In this document: one piece after another, positions 28,298 through 38,067 of the stretch
Layout of the letters: every line of letters begins with the position of its first letter
Position numbering within the stretch: position 1 is the stretch's first letter
NCBI RefSeq assembly: GCF_014189455.1
Contig: NZ_CP050299.1
Location: forward strand, 186,001-250,000
DNA: 64,000 bases
Source: Mesorhizobium huakuii
GTDB lineage: Bacteria > Pseudomonadota > Alphaproteobacteria > Rhizobiales > Rhizobiaceae
Direction: 5' to 3'
Notes under the pieces: generated by a model
Told to the model about the DNA's origin: nothing
The model's database searches: none
What the model saw: only the letters and a program-made list of their open reading frames with translations
Translations under genes and position numbers: made by a program

Positions 28298-28939
28298 ACC
28301 CGGCCTGAACAGGTCATTGCAGGCGCATTACCGGCGGGCGCACGCTGACCTTCCTTGGCTCCGCGGCTATCTCGAACAGGAGTTGGTGCCGCTACGCTCT
28401 AAACTCCAGGCCACGAAAGCACTGGGCTGGAAAACGCCCGCTGAGGCGCTTGACGAGTGGTTGCGGTAGGTCAAACAGATTGGTGTTGCGACGACCGGCC
28501 TGAATCCGCCCAATTTTCGTGCGCTGCCCATTCCGGTCTTCTCAACCTGCACGGCACCCAGCCAAGCATGAGCCGCGTTGGCACTAGGACAATGCCGAGG
28601 CGGAAAACTTCATGAAAACACTGAAGCAGGACGTAGTGCAGGTCCTCAAGCGCCTCCTTCGGGGTTCTCTTCCCCAAGGTTGCAGGCTAGGCCTGAGTCC
28701 AGGAACGCCCTAAGATCGAAAAGTCGGGCAACCGAAAGGCGCGGAACGTCAGTGGTCTTGACCGATGCGACCGCTGGATCGATCATCCAGGCATATTTCC
28801 CCCACCATTTTCTAGGCAACGCCCCACGCCCGACAGCGTCTCCTCACGTCATCTCGCGAACCCCGAGTCGTAGATCACGTTGAGGACGCCGCGAACTGCG
28901 GCCACCGGCCAGGCAGCGTATTATTCATCAGTGCCGACG
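28298..28939. other. Remnants of insertion sequences, no intact gene
   Basis: Two decayed transposase pieces can be read on the plus strand. At 28410-28469, ATKALGWKTPAEALDEWLR then stop matches the C-terminus of IS30-type transposases. At about 28595-28660, DNAEAENFMKTLKQDVVQ matches the IS3-type integrase core. The rest up to the ScpB gene at 28940 shows nothing recognisable. Confidence 0.6.
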
Positions 28940-29632
28940 CTAAGCATGCTCTTCCTCGTCGTCGGATAATCCTGGCATGATATCACCTGCGAGTAGCTTC
29001 TCCTTCGAGAGCAGTCCAGCGTCCTCGAGGGCTTCGCAATCCGGCAAGTCGCGCAGCGTGTCGAGCCCGAACTCCAGCAGGAATTCTTTTGTCGTCACGT
29101 AGGTGTAGGGCGCGCCCGGCGTCGGGCTACGCGGACCAGAAGCGATCAGCTTCGCGCCGCGCAGATGGCCGATCAGGTCGCGAGAAATCTCTTTCCCAAA
29201 AAAGCTCGACAGTTCTCCACGCGTGATCGGCTGGAAATAGGCGATACACATCAGCACCAGCACGTCCGACTGCGTCAGGTCGACGGCACGCCCGTTGCCG
29301 CCGCCGGCCGTGCCAAATGCACTGCGGATGGCGTCGGCATAGGCCGGTCGTGTCAGGTGCCGAAAACCGCCGGCGACGGCGACCAGATCATAAGGCCGGC
29401 CGCGCAGCTCCTCGCGGATGTCGTCGATGAGAAGGTCGATGCTGCAGCTTTTGCCGACGATGCGGCCGAGCGTTTCGCGGTTGACCGGTTCGCTCGCGGC
29501 AAAGATCGTTGCCTCGACGCGGTTCATCCACTCGCGCCAGCGCGCCTCCGGCGGCAGGTGATCCAGCTCCCGATCAACCGGCATTCGCTGGACATCTCTT
29601 TCTTCTCGTATGCGTCGTGTCGCTTCCGCCAT
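28940..29632 (-). CDS. ScpB-family protein, copy 1
   Basis: A 230-residue protein of the ScpB segregation/condensation family, built of paired winged helices (EATIFAASEPVNRETLGRIVG, and FQPITRGELSSFFGKEISRD). Chromosomal ScpB works with ScpA and SMC in chromosome organisation. I chose the ATG at 29632 because that position is conserved in all three copies; a GTG at 29641 overlapping the DUF1403 stop as GTGA is an alternative. It follows a DUF1403 gene, the pairing repeated at 50.3 and 62.4 kb. The coding sequence looks intact, but its partner and promoter upstream were cut by transposon 3. Confidence 0.85.
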   Translation of the reverse strand: MAEATRRIREERDVQRMPVDRELDHLPPEARWREWMNRVEATIFAASEPVNRETLGRIVGKSCSIDLLIDDIREELRGRPYDLVAVAGGFRHLTRPAYADAIRSAFGTAGGGNGRAVDLTQSDVLVLMCIAYFQPITRGELSSFFGKEISRDLIGHLRGAKLIASGPRSPTPGAPYTYVTTKEFLLEFGLDTLRDLPDCEALEDAGLLSKEKLLAGDIMPGLSDDEEEHA

Positions 29633-29637
29633 CGTCT

Positions 29638-30504
29638 TCACAGTCCGTAGATGCGGAAGGTTGGCCGGCCGGACAGTTCACGCACGGCGCCCAACTCGAC
29701 CAGCCGGTCGAACAGGCGGCGCAGGCCGCGGTCACTCATCCCGGTCTTTTTGTCCCCGCGCGATGCCACGAGCGCGTCGTCGGACAGGAGTCTTTCGACG
29801 ACCATGTCCGCCGCCTTGGCCCGGAGTTTTGGAGCGACCACAAGCAGCCGCTCCGCGCGGCGCTCGAGCTCGGCGGAAAGATCAATTGCACGCAACGCGG
29901 CGCGCGCCTGTGCGGCAAGCAGACTTTTGGCCAAATCGGCTTCCGTCTCGGCACCCGCAGCCTGGTCGGCAGTCGCCGGTCGACGCGGCCGGCCCTTACC
30001 CACTCCCAAAGCCTTCTCCGCACCCAGCAAAGGCACCGCATGCGCCCAACCCAGCCGCTGCGCCAGCAGGGCGTCGGCGAGCCAGGCTCCAAGGGCGCGC
30101 CCGAAACCGTGGCGTTCGGCGGCCATGAATGCGCCGGTCAGCATGCCGACCATTCCGGTGCTGGCAGAAAGCCGTCGAAGCTCATCCGCCAGATCGCTGA
30201 CTGCCTCGTCGTCGCGGGCGTAACCGAACTCTTCCAACATCGCGGCGAGACTTCTCTTCGTGAGAAGCTCCTCGGCGGGCCGGGCTGCCAGCCGGCGCCA
30301 GGCGAGCAGCAAAAGACCGGCGGGCCCGACGGACAAAAAATCGCCCGGTCGCGTGAGCAGCACGGCGTCGCGCAATTGGCTTTCATCCTCGACGCGACCG
30401 ACCTGCTTTGCCGTGACCGCGGCCGCCGCAAGCGCCAGGCGCTGCCGCCAAGCGCCAGCCCACCGCTGCTGCCGACGGACCACCGCATCGAGCGCGCCAA
30501 TGGT
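29638..30504 (-). pseudogene. DUF1403 protein, copy 1, N-terminus removed by transposon 3
   Basis: The C-terminal 289 codons of a DUF1403 protein remain, ending RGLRRLFDRLVELGAVREL and FRIYGL, a winged-helix-like tail shared with copies 2 and 3. By comparison with copy 3 about the first 55 residues are missing: the sequence breaks just before GALDAVVRR, where the GGGG end of transposon 3 begins at 30505. No native start or promoter is left. Confidence 0.82.
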
Positions 30505-30538
30505 GGGGTCAGAACAAGAGCTGCTCGAAATCATACGC

Positions 30539-31725
30539 GGCCTTTATCAACCAAAGACAGCTACGGCTGATTTGATGATGATGCCGCCATGCGGGCTTCG
30601 GCGCATCTGACGACCCGTGGCGGTGCGAAAAACATTCGTCAATTGCAGCGCAGGCGGCACGCGCGACCACAAGGTTCGCACGCTCTCCCGGCCATGCCGG
30701 GTTTTGCGAATGACGTTTCCTGTGACGACGCGCTGCGACCATCGGAAGCCGATCTCGTGGAAATACAGGTCGGCATGCTGCGGGCTGATATGATGAAAGA
30801 CGCCGGCGATGGTACGGCGGACGCGGGAGTTGAAACCTTCGACCGAATTGACGTGGACGGCGTCCCGGACATACTCACCGCTGGAATGCTTCACGGTCTC
30901 GTGCTTGGTAAAGCTCTCACCAATGGCCATGAATGCCTTCCACTCGTCGCTCATCAAATGAGCTCCCAATTCGATCTGCGCTTCAGTGACGCGTTCGCTT
31001 GCTCGCGCCGAGAGACTGGTCACGACCGCGGCACGCGCGTCACCGGACGGAGCGCCAGGCGTGACGTCGGTCGGCCGCTGCACCATGGCCATGACTGGCG
31101 TTTTGTCCGTATTCGCCTGGCCTTTCCGGCCCCGTCCCGGAGGTGGGTCATCCGGCCGCTTTCGGGGACTTCCCCCGAGATGGAAATGGTCGATCTCAAC
31201 CGTGCCGACGAGCATGTTTTCCCGCGCCACCATGAGACGCAGTGCATGTCCCATCCGCCAGGCCGTTGGCTGGCTCACCCCGAGCGCCTCGGCCAGGCGC
31301 ACCGACGACAAGCCCTTGTCGGATTGCAGTAACAGCCACATTGCCTTCAGCCAAACACGCATGGGAAGCTTCGTGGAGTGCAGAGGCGTGTGTGTCGTCA
31401 CCGTGAACTGGAACCGGCAATCGCCGCTGGAACATTGATAAAGGCCCGGTCGGGCGCGACGCTTGCCGGTATCGCGACCGGCAAGCGCGATCGAACGTTT
31501 GTATCCGCAGGCGGGGCAGATCCGGCCATCCGGCCACACCATGCTTTCCAGCAACCGACGGGAATGCTGCTCATCCCGGAAGGCCGCGATCATTTCTTCA
31601 ACAGTCCGAATGTTGGAAAGCGCTGCAAGTATTTCAGGCATTCTCACCTCCTTCAGACCAGCCCGAAGAATCGCATGAAAAGCTATAGGTCACAAGGATA
31701 TTGCGGTCTTTGGTTGATAAGGGCC
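30539..31725 (-). mobile_element. IS1595-family insertion sequence
   Basis: The element is 1,187 bp, with ends GGCCTTTATCAACCAAAGAC and an inverted near-copy, flanked by the exact 8-base duplication TCATACGC (30531-30538 and 31726-31733). It lies inside the left terminal repeat of transposon 3, which it splits. Confidence 0.93.
30547..31641 (-). CDS. IS1595-family transposase
   Basis: A transposase of about 364 residues starting at the ATG 31641 behind GGAGG (a GTG two codons earlier is possible). It has an N-terminal zinc ribbon (CPACGY ... CSSGDCRFQF), a helix-turn-helix, and the ISXO2-like DDE domain with VEIDHFHLGG, LMSDEWKAF and VEGFNSRVRR motifs. No damage is seen, so it may be active. 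Confidence 0.93.
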   Translation of the reverse strand: MPEILAALSNIRTVEEMIAAFRDEQHSRRLLESMVWPDGRICPACGYKRSIALAGRDTGKRRARPGLYQCSSGDCRFQFTVTTHTPLHSTKLPMRVWLKAMWLLLQSDKGLSSVRLAEALGVSQPTAWRMGHALRLMVARENMLVGTVEIDHFHLGGSPRKRPDDPPPGRGRKGQANTDKTPVMAMVQRPTDVTPGAPSGDARAAVVTSLSARASERVTEAQIELGAHLMSDEWKAFMAIGESFTKHETVKHSSGEYVRDAVHVNSVEGFNSRVRRTIAGVFHHISPQHADLYFHEIGFRWSQRVVTGNVIRKTRHGRESVRTLWSRVPPALQLTNVFRTATGRQMRRSPHGGIIIKSAVAVFG

Positions 31726-31732
31726 TCATACG

Positions 31733-32326
31733 CTAAGGTTGAACGGAACGTGAACTGTCGTCTCTGACGCGCATGATGGTTTGTCGGCTGGTTTGGAACT
31801 TTCTGGCGAGAGCTGAAACGCTCATCCCGTTGGCCAGCCCTTGAAGAACATCATGCTTCCGCGTTTCGTTGAGCCGCGCTGGTCGGCCAAGGGTCTTTCC
31901 TTCTGATCTTGCCCGTTTGAGGCCAGACTGCGTGCGTTCGATAAGCAGATCACGTTCGAACTGTGCGACGGCATTGATGACGTTCATGGTCATTTTGCCA
32001 GCGGAGCTTGCGAGATCGACACCACCCAGAGCGAGGCAGTGAACCCGGACACCCAATTCCTCCAGTTTTCCTACTGTGGTGCTCACATCGATGGCGTCCC
32101 GACCAAGACGGTCGAGCTTCGTCACGATGAGCACATCCCCGGCTTCGAGCTTATCCATGAGCCGGATGAAGCCCCGGCGCCGCGCAATGGCGATACTGCC
32201 GGAAATAGTTTCGGTGACGATGCGACGTGGCTCGATGTGGAACCCGGCGGCCTGGATTTCCTGGATCTGGTTTTCAGTCGTTTGGCCGGTCGTGGAGACA
32301 CGGACGTAGGCAAAGGTGCGTGGCAT
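31733..32326 (-). CDS. tnpR: Serine recombinase (resolvase) of transposon 3
   Basis: A resolvase of about 197 residues starting at the ATG 32326 (MPRTFAYVRVSTTGQ); the longer frame to 32368 would run into the res region. The catalytic serine is in RVSTTGQ, followed by LIVTKLDRLGRD and VAQFERDLLIERT, with a C-terminal helix-turn-helix (MSVSALARKFQTSRQTIMRV). Its stop codon lies partly in the duplicated target of the IS1595 element. It is divergent from the transposase. Confidence 0.93.
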   Translation of the reverse strand: MPRTFAYVRVSTTGQTTENQIQEIQAAGFHIEPRRIVTETISGSIAIARRRGFIRLMDKLEAGDVLIVTKLDRLGRDAIDVSTTVGKLEELGVRVHCLALGGVDLASSAGKMTMNVINAVAQFERDLLIERTQSGLKRARSEGKTLGRPARLNETRKHDVLQGLANGMSVSALARKFQTSRQTIMRVRDDSSRSVQP

Positions 32327-32480
32327 AAGCTCGATTCGTCCGAATAGGCTGTCCGAAATGTCGGGCATGTCCGTAATTATGTCAAGCTAATTTGTGGACA
32401 GTGCGATTTCACCCTGTACGGAACCGGTCGTTTTCGGACATGCCGGAGGCCATCGGCGCGATGTTGCATGGAGTAAAGAA
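32327..32480. promoter_or_regulatory. Putative res site and divergent promoters of transposon 3
   Basis: Between the divergent resolvase and transposase genes are several TGTCCG/CGGACA half-sites, for example CTGTCCGAAATGTCGG near 32350, ATGTCCG near 32370 and TTCGGACATGCCGG near 32435, as expected for paired resolvase-binding subsites. The exact subsite borders cannot be fixed by eye. Confidence 0.6.
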
Positions 32481-35456
32481 ATGGCCCGGCGGAAGCTTCT
32501 CAAAATTCAGGATCGACAGGAGCTGTTCGGCGTGCCAACCGATGAAGACAGTTTGATCCGTCACTATACTCTGTCTCCGGTCGACCGGCTGGAGATCGAA
32601 GTGCGCAGGCGAAAACATAACCAACTCGGCTTTGCTGCCCAGCTTTGCATGATGCGATATCCGGGCAGGACGCTCATGGCGGCCGAAATACCGCCGCGGG
32701 CAATGCTCAACTATATCGCCGAGCAACTGGATGCCGATCCGGAAAGCTTTAGCTCCTATGCGAGGCGAGAGCCGACCCGACTGGAACACGTCTCGCACCT
32801 CCTCGCCTATCTTGGGATGAGAACCGCGGCAGCTCCGGACCGGCGAGCCGCCTTGATGTCCGCAATCGAAACGGCAGCGACAACCGACAAGGGGTCTCCT
32901 ATTGCCAAGGCAATCGTCACCACCATGCGGGAACGCAATGTGGTGCTTCCCACGCCGGACACCATAGAGCGGATCGGGCTGGCGGCACGCGCCATAGCGC
33001 GACGGCGTGCGGAAGCGGCGTTGATCTCCGGCTTTTCCCCTGAGCAGCTTCAGAGCCTCGACGATTTGCTGAAGGTCGATCCTGCAATTGCACAGACGCG
33101 GTTCTATTGGCTACGATCGGCCCCGGACGCACCCGGCGCCAGCAACCTGGTCGCGATGATGGAAAGGCTCTCCTTCATTCGCACCCTTGATATCGATCCC
33201 CGCCTGCAGGGCCGTATCCATTCCGGACGCTGGGACCAGATGATCCGGGAGGGCGATGTCACGCCGGCTTGGCTTGCCGCTGATTTCAACGCCAGCCGTC
33301 GACGCGCGACGATCGTCGCCCAGGTTATCAAGCTCGGCCACAAGCTGACCGACGACGCGATCACCATGTTCATCAAGCTGATCGGCAGGCTCTTTTCCCA
33401 GGCCAACAATCGCAAGAAGCAGCGCCATGCCGAAACGCGCAAAGAGACGGCGAAGGTGCTCCGGCTGTTTCTCGATACGATTTCCGCCCTTCAGGCCGCC
33501 AACGACAACGATGAGGATGCGATCGAGACGATCAACCGGCACGTCGGCTGGCATCGTCTTTTGCAGGTAAAGCCCGCTCTCGAAGCCATGGTGGAAAATG
33601 GAGATCCTGATCCATTGCTTGTGGCGGTGGAGCAATACGCGAACGTCCGCAAATATGCGGCGCTGTTCCTACGGACCTTCGCTTTCCGCTCGGCTCGCCG
33701 GAACGATCCCCTGCTTGCGGCGATTGAGACCCTCAAATCCCTCTACGAAGATGGGCGGCGCAGCCTTCCAGATCGGGTTCCGGTTGCCCATCTCGGCGCG
33801 ACGGCCCGCAAATTGATCTTCAGCGGATCAAAACCTGATCGTCGTCTCTACGAGATTGCCACGCTGGCGGCGTTGCGGGAGCGCCTTCGCTCAGCAGATG
33901 TCTGGGTCGAAGGCAGCAGGGCATTTCGCCCGATGGATGAGCATCTTATGCCGCGTCCGGCCTTCTCCGATCTCAAAGAAACCGACCAGCTCGGTCTCGG
34001 CGTACAGCGCGACGGGGCGGCATGGCTCGCGCAAATGCAGCAATTGCTCGACTTCAATCTGAAACGCCTCGCACACCGCGCCCGGAACGGCAAGCTTGAG
34101 GGTGTCCGTCTCGAGGCCGGAACCCTGCTGGTGACGCCGCTGGCCAGCGAGGTTCCCGCCGCAGCCGAGGAACTGAATCTTGAGCTGAACGACATGTACC
34201 CGCTCGTCGAGGTGCCAGATCTTCTCAGAGAGGTGCATGAGTGGACGGGCTTTGCCGACCAGTTCACCCATGTGCGAACGGGCGACATGCCGCAAAACAT
34301 CGCTGCTATGCTCGCCGGCACCCTCGCGGACGCCACCAATCTCGGGCCGAAACGCATGGCGGGTGCATCGAAAGGGATCAGCGCCCATCAGATCGGCTGG
34401 ATGCGCATGTTCCATGCCAGGACCGAAACTTATCGGGCGGCGCAGGCAAGCGTGACCGACGCCCATGCGCGTCATCCCCATGCTCTGCTCTGGGGCAATG
34501 GAACGACCGCGTCTTCCGACGGTCAATTCTTCCGGGCCAGTGATCGTGCTGCAGGGCGCGGCGACATCAATCTGCACTATGGCAGCGAGCCAGGCACCAA
34601 ATTCTATAGCCATCTCTCCGATCAGTACGGCTACTTCAGCATCCTGCCGATCAGTCCGACCGAAAGCGAGGCGGCCTATGTTCTGGACGGGCTGTTCGAT
34701 CATGACACCTTCCTCGACATCGATGAGCATTTTACGGACACAGGCGGCGCTAGCGACCATGTGTTTGCTCTCTTTGCCCTGATCGGCAAACGCTTTGCGC
34801 CCCGCCTGCGCAATCTCAAGGACCGAAAATTCCACACGTTCGAAAAAGCCGATATCCATCCGGCCCTCGCGGACCATATCGGCGTGCAGATCAATACCGC
34901 GCTCATCATGGAATATTGGGATGATCTGCTGCATCTGGCGGCGTCGATCCGCACGCGCGCCGTTGCACCCTCGACGATTCTCAAAAAGCTGGCAGCGTCA
35001 CCGAATCCGAGTCAGTTGGCCAAAGCCCTGCGGGAACTCGGCCGTATCGAGCGATCCTTATTCATGATCGAGTGGTATTCCAGCCCGGCCCTGCGTCGGC
35101 GGTGCCAAGCCGGTCTCAACAAGGGCGAGGCCGCGCACAAACTCAAGCGTGCCGTCTTCTTCCATGAGCGCGGCGAAATCCGCGACCGATCGTTCGAGAG
35201 CCAGGCATTCCGCGCCTCCGGCCTTAATCTGGTCGTCAGTGCCATCGTCCATTGGAACACCGTCTACCTTAGCCGCGCCGTCGCCCATTTGCGGCAGAAT
35301 GGTCGGAATATTCCCGATATCTTGCTCAAGCACGTCTCGCCGCTCAGTTGGGAGCACATCAATCTCACCGGCATTTACGCTTGGGACGCTGCGCCGGACC
35401 TCCCGGAAGGCTTCAGGCCGCTCCGCTTGCCGACGAAATTGCTCTGGGCGGCATAA
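32481..35456 (+). CDS. tnpA: Tn3-family transposase of transposon 3
   Basis: A full-length transposase of 991 residues from the ATG 32481 (MARRKLLKIQDRQELFG); the 29 codons before it lie in the res region. The C-terminal catalytic core shows TASSDGQFFR, YGYFSILPIS with FTDTGGASDHVF, and NKGEAAHKLKRAVFFH, spaced as in the family. No interruption is seen, so transposon 3 may still be mobile if its split left end is tolerated. Confidence 0.95.
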   Translation: MARRKLLKIQDRQELFGVPTDEDSLIRHYTLSPVDRLEIEVRRRKHNQLGFAAQLCMMRYPGRTLMAAEIPPRAMLNYIAEQLDADPESFSSYARREPTRLEHVSHLLAYLGMRTAAAPDRRAALMSAIETAATTDKGSPIAKAIVTTMRERNVVLPTPDTIERIGLAARAIARRRAEAALISGFSPEQLQSLDDLLKVDPAIAQTRFYWLRSAPDAPGASNLVAMMERLSFIRTLDIDPRLQGRIHSGRWDQMIREGDVTPAWLAADFNASRRRATIVAQVIKLGHKLTDDAITMFIKLIGRLFSQANNRKKQRHAETRKETAKVLRLFLDTISALQAANDNDEDAIETINRHVGWHRLLQVKPALEAMVENGDPDPLLVAVEQYANVRKYAALFLRTFAFRSARRNDPLLAAIETLKSLYEDGRRSLPDRVPVAHLGATARKLIFSGSKPDRRLYEIATLAALRERLRSADVWVEGSRAFRPMDEHLMPRPAFSDLKETDQLGLGVQRDGAAWLAQMQQLLDFNLKRLAHRARNGKLEGVRLEAGTLLVTPLASEVPAAAEELNLELNDMYPLVEVPDLLREVHEWTGFADQFTHVRTGDMPQNIAAMLAGTLADATNLGPKRMAGASKGISAHQIGWMRMFHARTETYRAAQASVTDAHARHPHALLWGNGTTASSDGQFFRASDRAAGRGDINLHYGSEPGTKFYSHLSDQYGYFSILPISPTESEAAYVLDGLFDHDTFLDIDEHFTDTGGASDHVFALFALIGKRFAPRLRNLKDRKFHTFEKADIHPALADHIGVQINTALIMEYWDDLLHLAASIRTRAVAPSTILKKLAASPNPSQLAKALRELGRIERSLFMIEWYSSPALRRRCQAGLNKGEAAHKLKRAVFFHERGEIRDRSFESQAFRASGLNLVVSAIVHWNTVYLSRAVAHLRQNGRNIPDILLKHVSPLSWEHINLTGIYAWDAAPDLPEGFRPLRLPTKLLWAA

Positions 35457-35522
35457 TGTTCATGCTCCGTTCGACCTTAGCGTATGATTCGAGCAGTTCT
35501 TGTTCTGACCCCTCAAAAGCCG

Positions 35523-36422
35523 GTGACAAATTCTCGACTGCCGACCTATTTCATCAGTCATGGTGGCGGCCCCTGGCCCTATATGACGGGCGAGTTCCGC
35601 CGCAATTTCGACGTGCTCGAGAAGTCGCTGGTGGACATGCGCGCCGAACTCGGCAGCGCGCCGAAGGCGGTCCTCGTGATCTCGGGCCACTGGGAAGAGA
35701 CTGGTTTTGCCATCTCGTCAGGTGTCAAGCCGGGCATGGTCTATGACTATCACGGCTTTCCGGAATACCTCTATAACATCACCTACAATGCGCCCGGCTC
35801 GCCGGAGCTCGCCAACCATGTTCAGCGGCTACTCCGCGCAAGCGGCATCGAAGCACCACTTGATCCAACACGCGGTTACGATCACGGCACCTTCAGCATC
35901 ATGAAGCCTCTCTATCCGGAGGAGGACATTCCTGTGGTCCAGCTTTCGCTGGATATGGGTTACGATCCGGCGCTGCATATCAAGGTCGGTCGGGCTCTCG
36001 CGCCTCTGCGCGCCGAGGGCGTTCTGATCATCGGCAGCGGCCTCAGCTATCACAACCTGTCTGCCATGCGCGGCACGGGCGGATACGAGCCGTCCCGCCG
36101 CTTCGACGCCTGGCTCCAGGAAACTCTGACGCATTGTCCTTCTGAGAAGCGAACCGAACGGCTCATCGAATGGGAACGGGCACCAGCGGCCCGCGCGGCG
36201 CACCCCCGTGAAGATCACCTCATCCCGCTGATGGTGGTGGTCGGTGCCGCCGAAGACGAACCGGGTGGCACGATCTATCACCAGAAAGACTTCGCGGGCG
36301 GGCTCACCGCGTCGAGCTTCCGCTTCGGCCTCGCCCCAGGGCTGTTCAACGCTAACATCTTTGTGATCGGCTTTGATGCGTCGCGGGCAAAAAGGGCGAT
36401 TCCCTCCGGGAGATTTGTCTGA
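35523..36422 (+). CDS. Class III extradiol dioxygenase, DODA/LigB type
   Basis: A dioxygenase of 299 residues. The frame is open from 35484, but its first codons lie in the end of transposon 3; the GTG at 35523 (MTNSRLPTYFISHGGGPW) gives a normal family N-terminus. Metal-binding residues are visible in YFISHGGG, VISGHWEE, GYDHGTF and HPREDHLIPL. Such enzymes open aromatic diols with a non-haem metal; the best known relatives act on DOPA-type catechols. The gene stands with glutaredoxin-like, DoxX and quinone-oxidoreductase genes, a grouping often seen in stress or aromatic metabolism, but the substrate is unknown. The native promoter was lost to the transposon. Confidence 0.8.
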   Translation: MTNSRLPTYFISHGGGPWPYMTGEFRRNFDVLEKSLVDMRAELGSAPKAVLVISGHWEETGFAISSGVKPGMVYDYHGFPEYLYNITYNAPGSPELANHVQRLLRASGIEAPLDPTRGYDHGTFSIMKPLYPEEDIPVVQLSLDMGYDPALHIKVGRALAPLRAEGVLIIGSGLSYHNLSAMRGTGGYEPSRRFDAWLQETLTHCPSEKRTERLIEWERAPAARAAHPREDHLIPLMVVVGAAEDEPGGTIYHQKDFAGGLTASSFRFGLAPGLFNANIFVIGFDASRAKRAIPSGRFV

Positions 36423-36429
36423 ATCTATG

Positions 36430-37618
36430 CAGGGCAACCAATCATGAGGGTTGCACCGTTGCCCGGCACATTGCTGTCATTGTTTTCGCAGATCCCCGAT
36501 CCACGCCGTGGCCAGGGGCAGATGTATCCCCAGGCGCCGATCCTGCTGTTCACGGTGCTGGCGATGCTGGCCGGGGCGGTTTCGTATCGTCAGGTCCACG
36601 CCTTCATCCGCATCCATCTTGTCCGCCTGAACGGCGTGTTCGGGGTCTCGGTGCGAAAGGCCCCAGCCTACTCGACGGTGCGGTTCATCCTTCGCGGTCT
36701 CGACGGGGCGGAGGTCGAAAGGGTGTTCCGCCAGCATGCGGCCGGCCTGCCGACGCCCCCGGCCCAAGAGCCGGACGACGCCATGCCGGACGACGTCATG
36801 CCGGCGTGCGTGGCCATTGACGGCAAGACGCTGCGCGGCAGCTTCGACGCCTTCAACGATCGCAAAGCGGCGCATCTGCTGAGTGCTTTCGCCAGCGATG
36901 GTCAGATCATCCTCGGCCATCTGGCGATCGATGAGAAGAGCAACGAAATCCCCGCCGCCCAGGACTTGATCGCCACGCTGGGCCTGACCGGGCGCATGTT
37001 CACTCTCGACGCCATGCATGCCCAAAAAAACCTTCGCCGTAGCCCTGGCCACGGGTAACCATCTGCTGGTTCAACTCAAGGAGAACCAGCCCAATCTGGA
37101 TGACGAGATTCGCGCCATCGTCGACAGCCGCACTCCCAGCGACACGGCCTCCTCACGCGACACAGTGCGATCCCGGCAGGAGGATCGAACCGTGGACGTC
37201 TTTCCCGTCGGCAAGGCCCTCGTCGACAGCGAATGGCAGCCCTTCGTCAAGACCATCATCCGCGTCACCCGCCAAACTTGGCTCCGCAGTGCCGCCACGG
37301 GCATGTGGCAGCCGCGCGGCGAGGTCTCATACTATATCTCCTCCGAACAGGGTCTCCCCGCCAAGACTTGGGCCGCCATCATCCGAGGCCACTGGGGCAT
37401 CGAGAACCGCAACCACTATGTCCGCGACGTGTCCTGCGACGAGGACCGCAGCCGTATCCGCGACAACCCCGGCATCATGGCCAGAGCCCGCAGCTTCGCC
37501 CTCAACATCCTGCGTCACAACGGCACGAAAAACGTCGCTCAAGCCCTCTGGAACGGCGCTCTCTCCCTCGATCTCATCCTCGCTTACAAGGCTCTGTAAT
37601 CAGCGTTGAACAGCCCTG
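36430..37618 (+). mobile_element. ISAs1-family insertion sequence
   Basis: The ends carry a short inverted repeat (CAGGGC at 36430 and GCCCTG ending at 37618) around a transposase of the ISAs1 family. No target duplication is obvious. It lies between the dioxygenase and the glutaredoxin-like gene and probably separates genes that once formed one operon. Confidence 0.8.
36444..37599 (+). pseudogene. ISAs1-family transposase, frameshifted in a run of A
   Basis: The first frame (36444-37058) carries the N-terminal DDE_Tnp_1-associated domain (FSQIPDPRRGQG) and the first catalytic part (CVAIDGKTLRGS). The second frame continues as KTFAVALATGNHLLVQLKENQ and ends with HWGIENRNHYVRDVSCDED, the family's last motif. 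The join lies at seven A residues at 37024-37030; six would keep the frame. ISAs1 transposases are normally one frame, so this is probably an inactivating insertion or a sequencing error, though +1 slippage cannot be excluded. Confidence 0.82.
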
Positions 37619-37659
37619 GGCCTCGCCCCCTCACCAGCCCAATCAAACGGACAAGAGTC

Positions 37660-38040
37660 ATGACCAATGAAACGTTCAAACCGATCGTCTATCTCAAGGA
37701 GAACTGCCCCTTCTGCTTGAAAGTTCGCCTGTTTCTTCTGGAATCAGGCCTGGCTTCGGAAGTCGAAAGCCGCGACTTCGTTCCCGGAACCGAGCAGGAG
37801 GAAAAAATCCGGACAGAACTTCTGCCGCATCTCGACAAGGTGAGCTTTCCGTCCGCGCAGCTTGAGCCCGGACGTTACGTCGCTGAGTCCGACGACATTG
37901 TTGCGTTCTTTGCGGCGAAGGCGGGCCGCGATCCGGCCGGCATGCCGGTCTACCGGAACTATGTCGATGGCGTCTTTGCCATGTCGATGAAGCTCTGGAA
38001 GGAAAACCAGGAACTGAAGAAGGCGGTTTCCGCCGCCTGA
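37660..38040 (+). CDS. Glutaredoxin/glutathione S-transferase N-terminal-like protein
   Basis: A 126-residue thioredoxin-fold protein from the ATG 37660; the frame further upstream reads out of the ISAs1 end. The motif ENCPFCLKVRLFL is a CxxC redox site of glutaredoxin type, and the later SDDIVAFF segment resembles the glutathione-site end of such domains. There is no C-terminal GST helical domain, only a short helical tail. It is followed by the DoxX gene after 27 bases and was probably co-transcribed with it. Confidence 0.7.
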   Translation: MTNETFKPIVYLKENCPFCLKVRLFLLESGLASEVESRDFVPGTEQEEKIRTELLPHLDKVSFPSAQLEPGRYVAESDDIVAFFAAKAGRDPAGMPVYRNYVDGVFAMSMKLWKENQELKKAVSAA

Positions 38041-38067
38041 CCCCCCATTAACCGAATTGGAGATTTC

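Larger units (their letters stand above)
30505..35512. mobile_element. Tn3-family transposon 3 with IS1595 in its left end
   Basis: The inverted repeats start GGGGTCAGAACAAGA at 30505 and, inverted, end at 35512; they extend about 45 bp. The left repeat is interrupted by an IS1595 element after TCATACGC and continues at 31726. Inside are a resolvase (minus) and a full transposase (plus), with a res region between. The five bases outside differ (atggt, tcaaa), so no target duplication is visible. It separates DUF1403 copy 1 from the dioxygenase gene and has damaged the starts of both. Confidence 0.9.

Noticed and set aside
31733..32368. Longer resolvase start at 32368
   Set aside because: It would extend into the res half-sites; MPRTFAYVRVST at 32326 is the normal family N-terminus.
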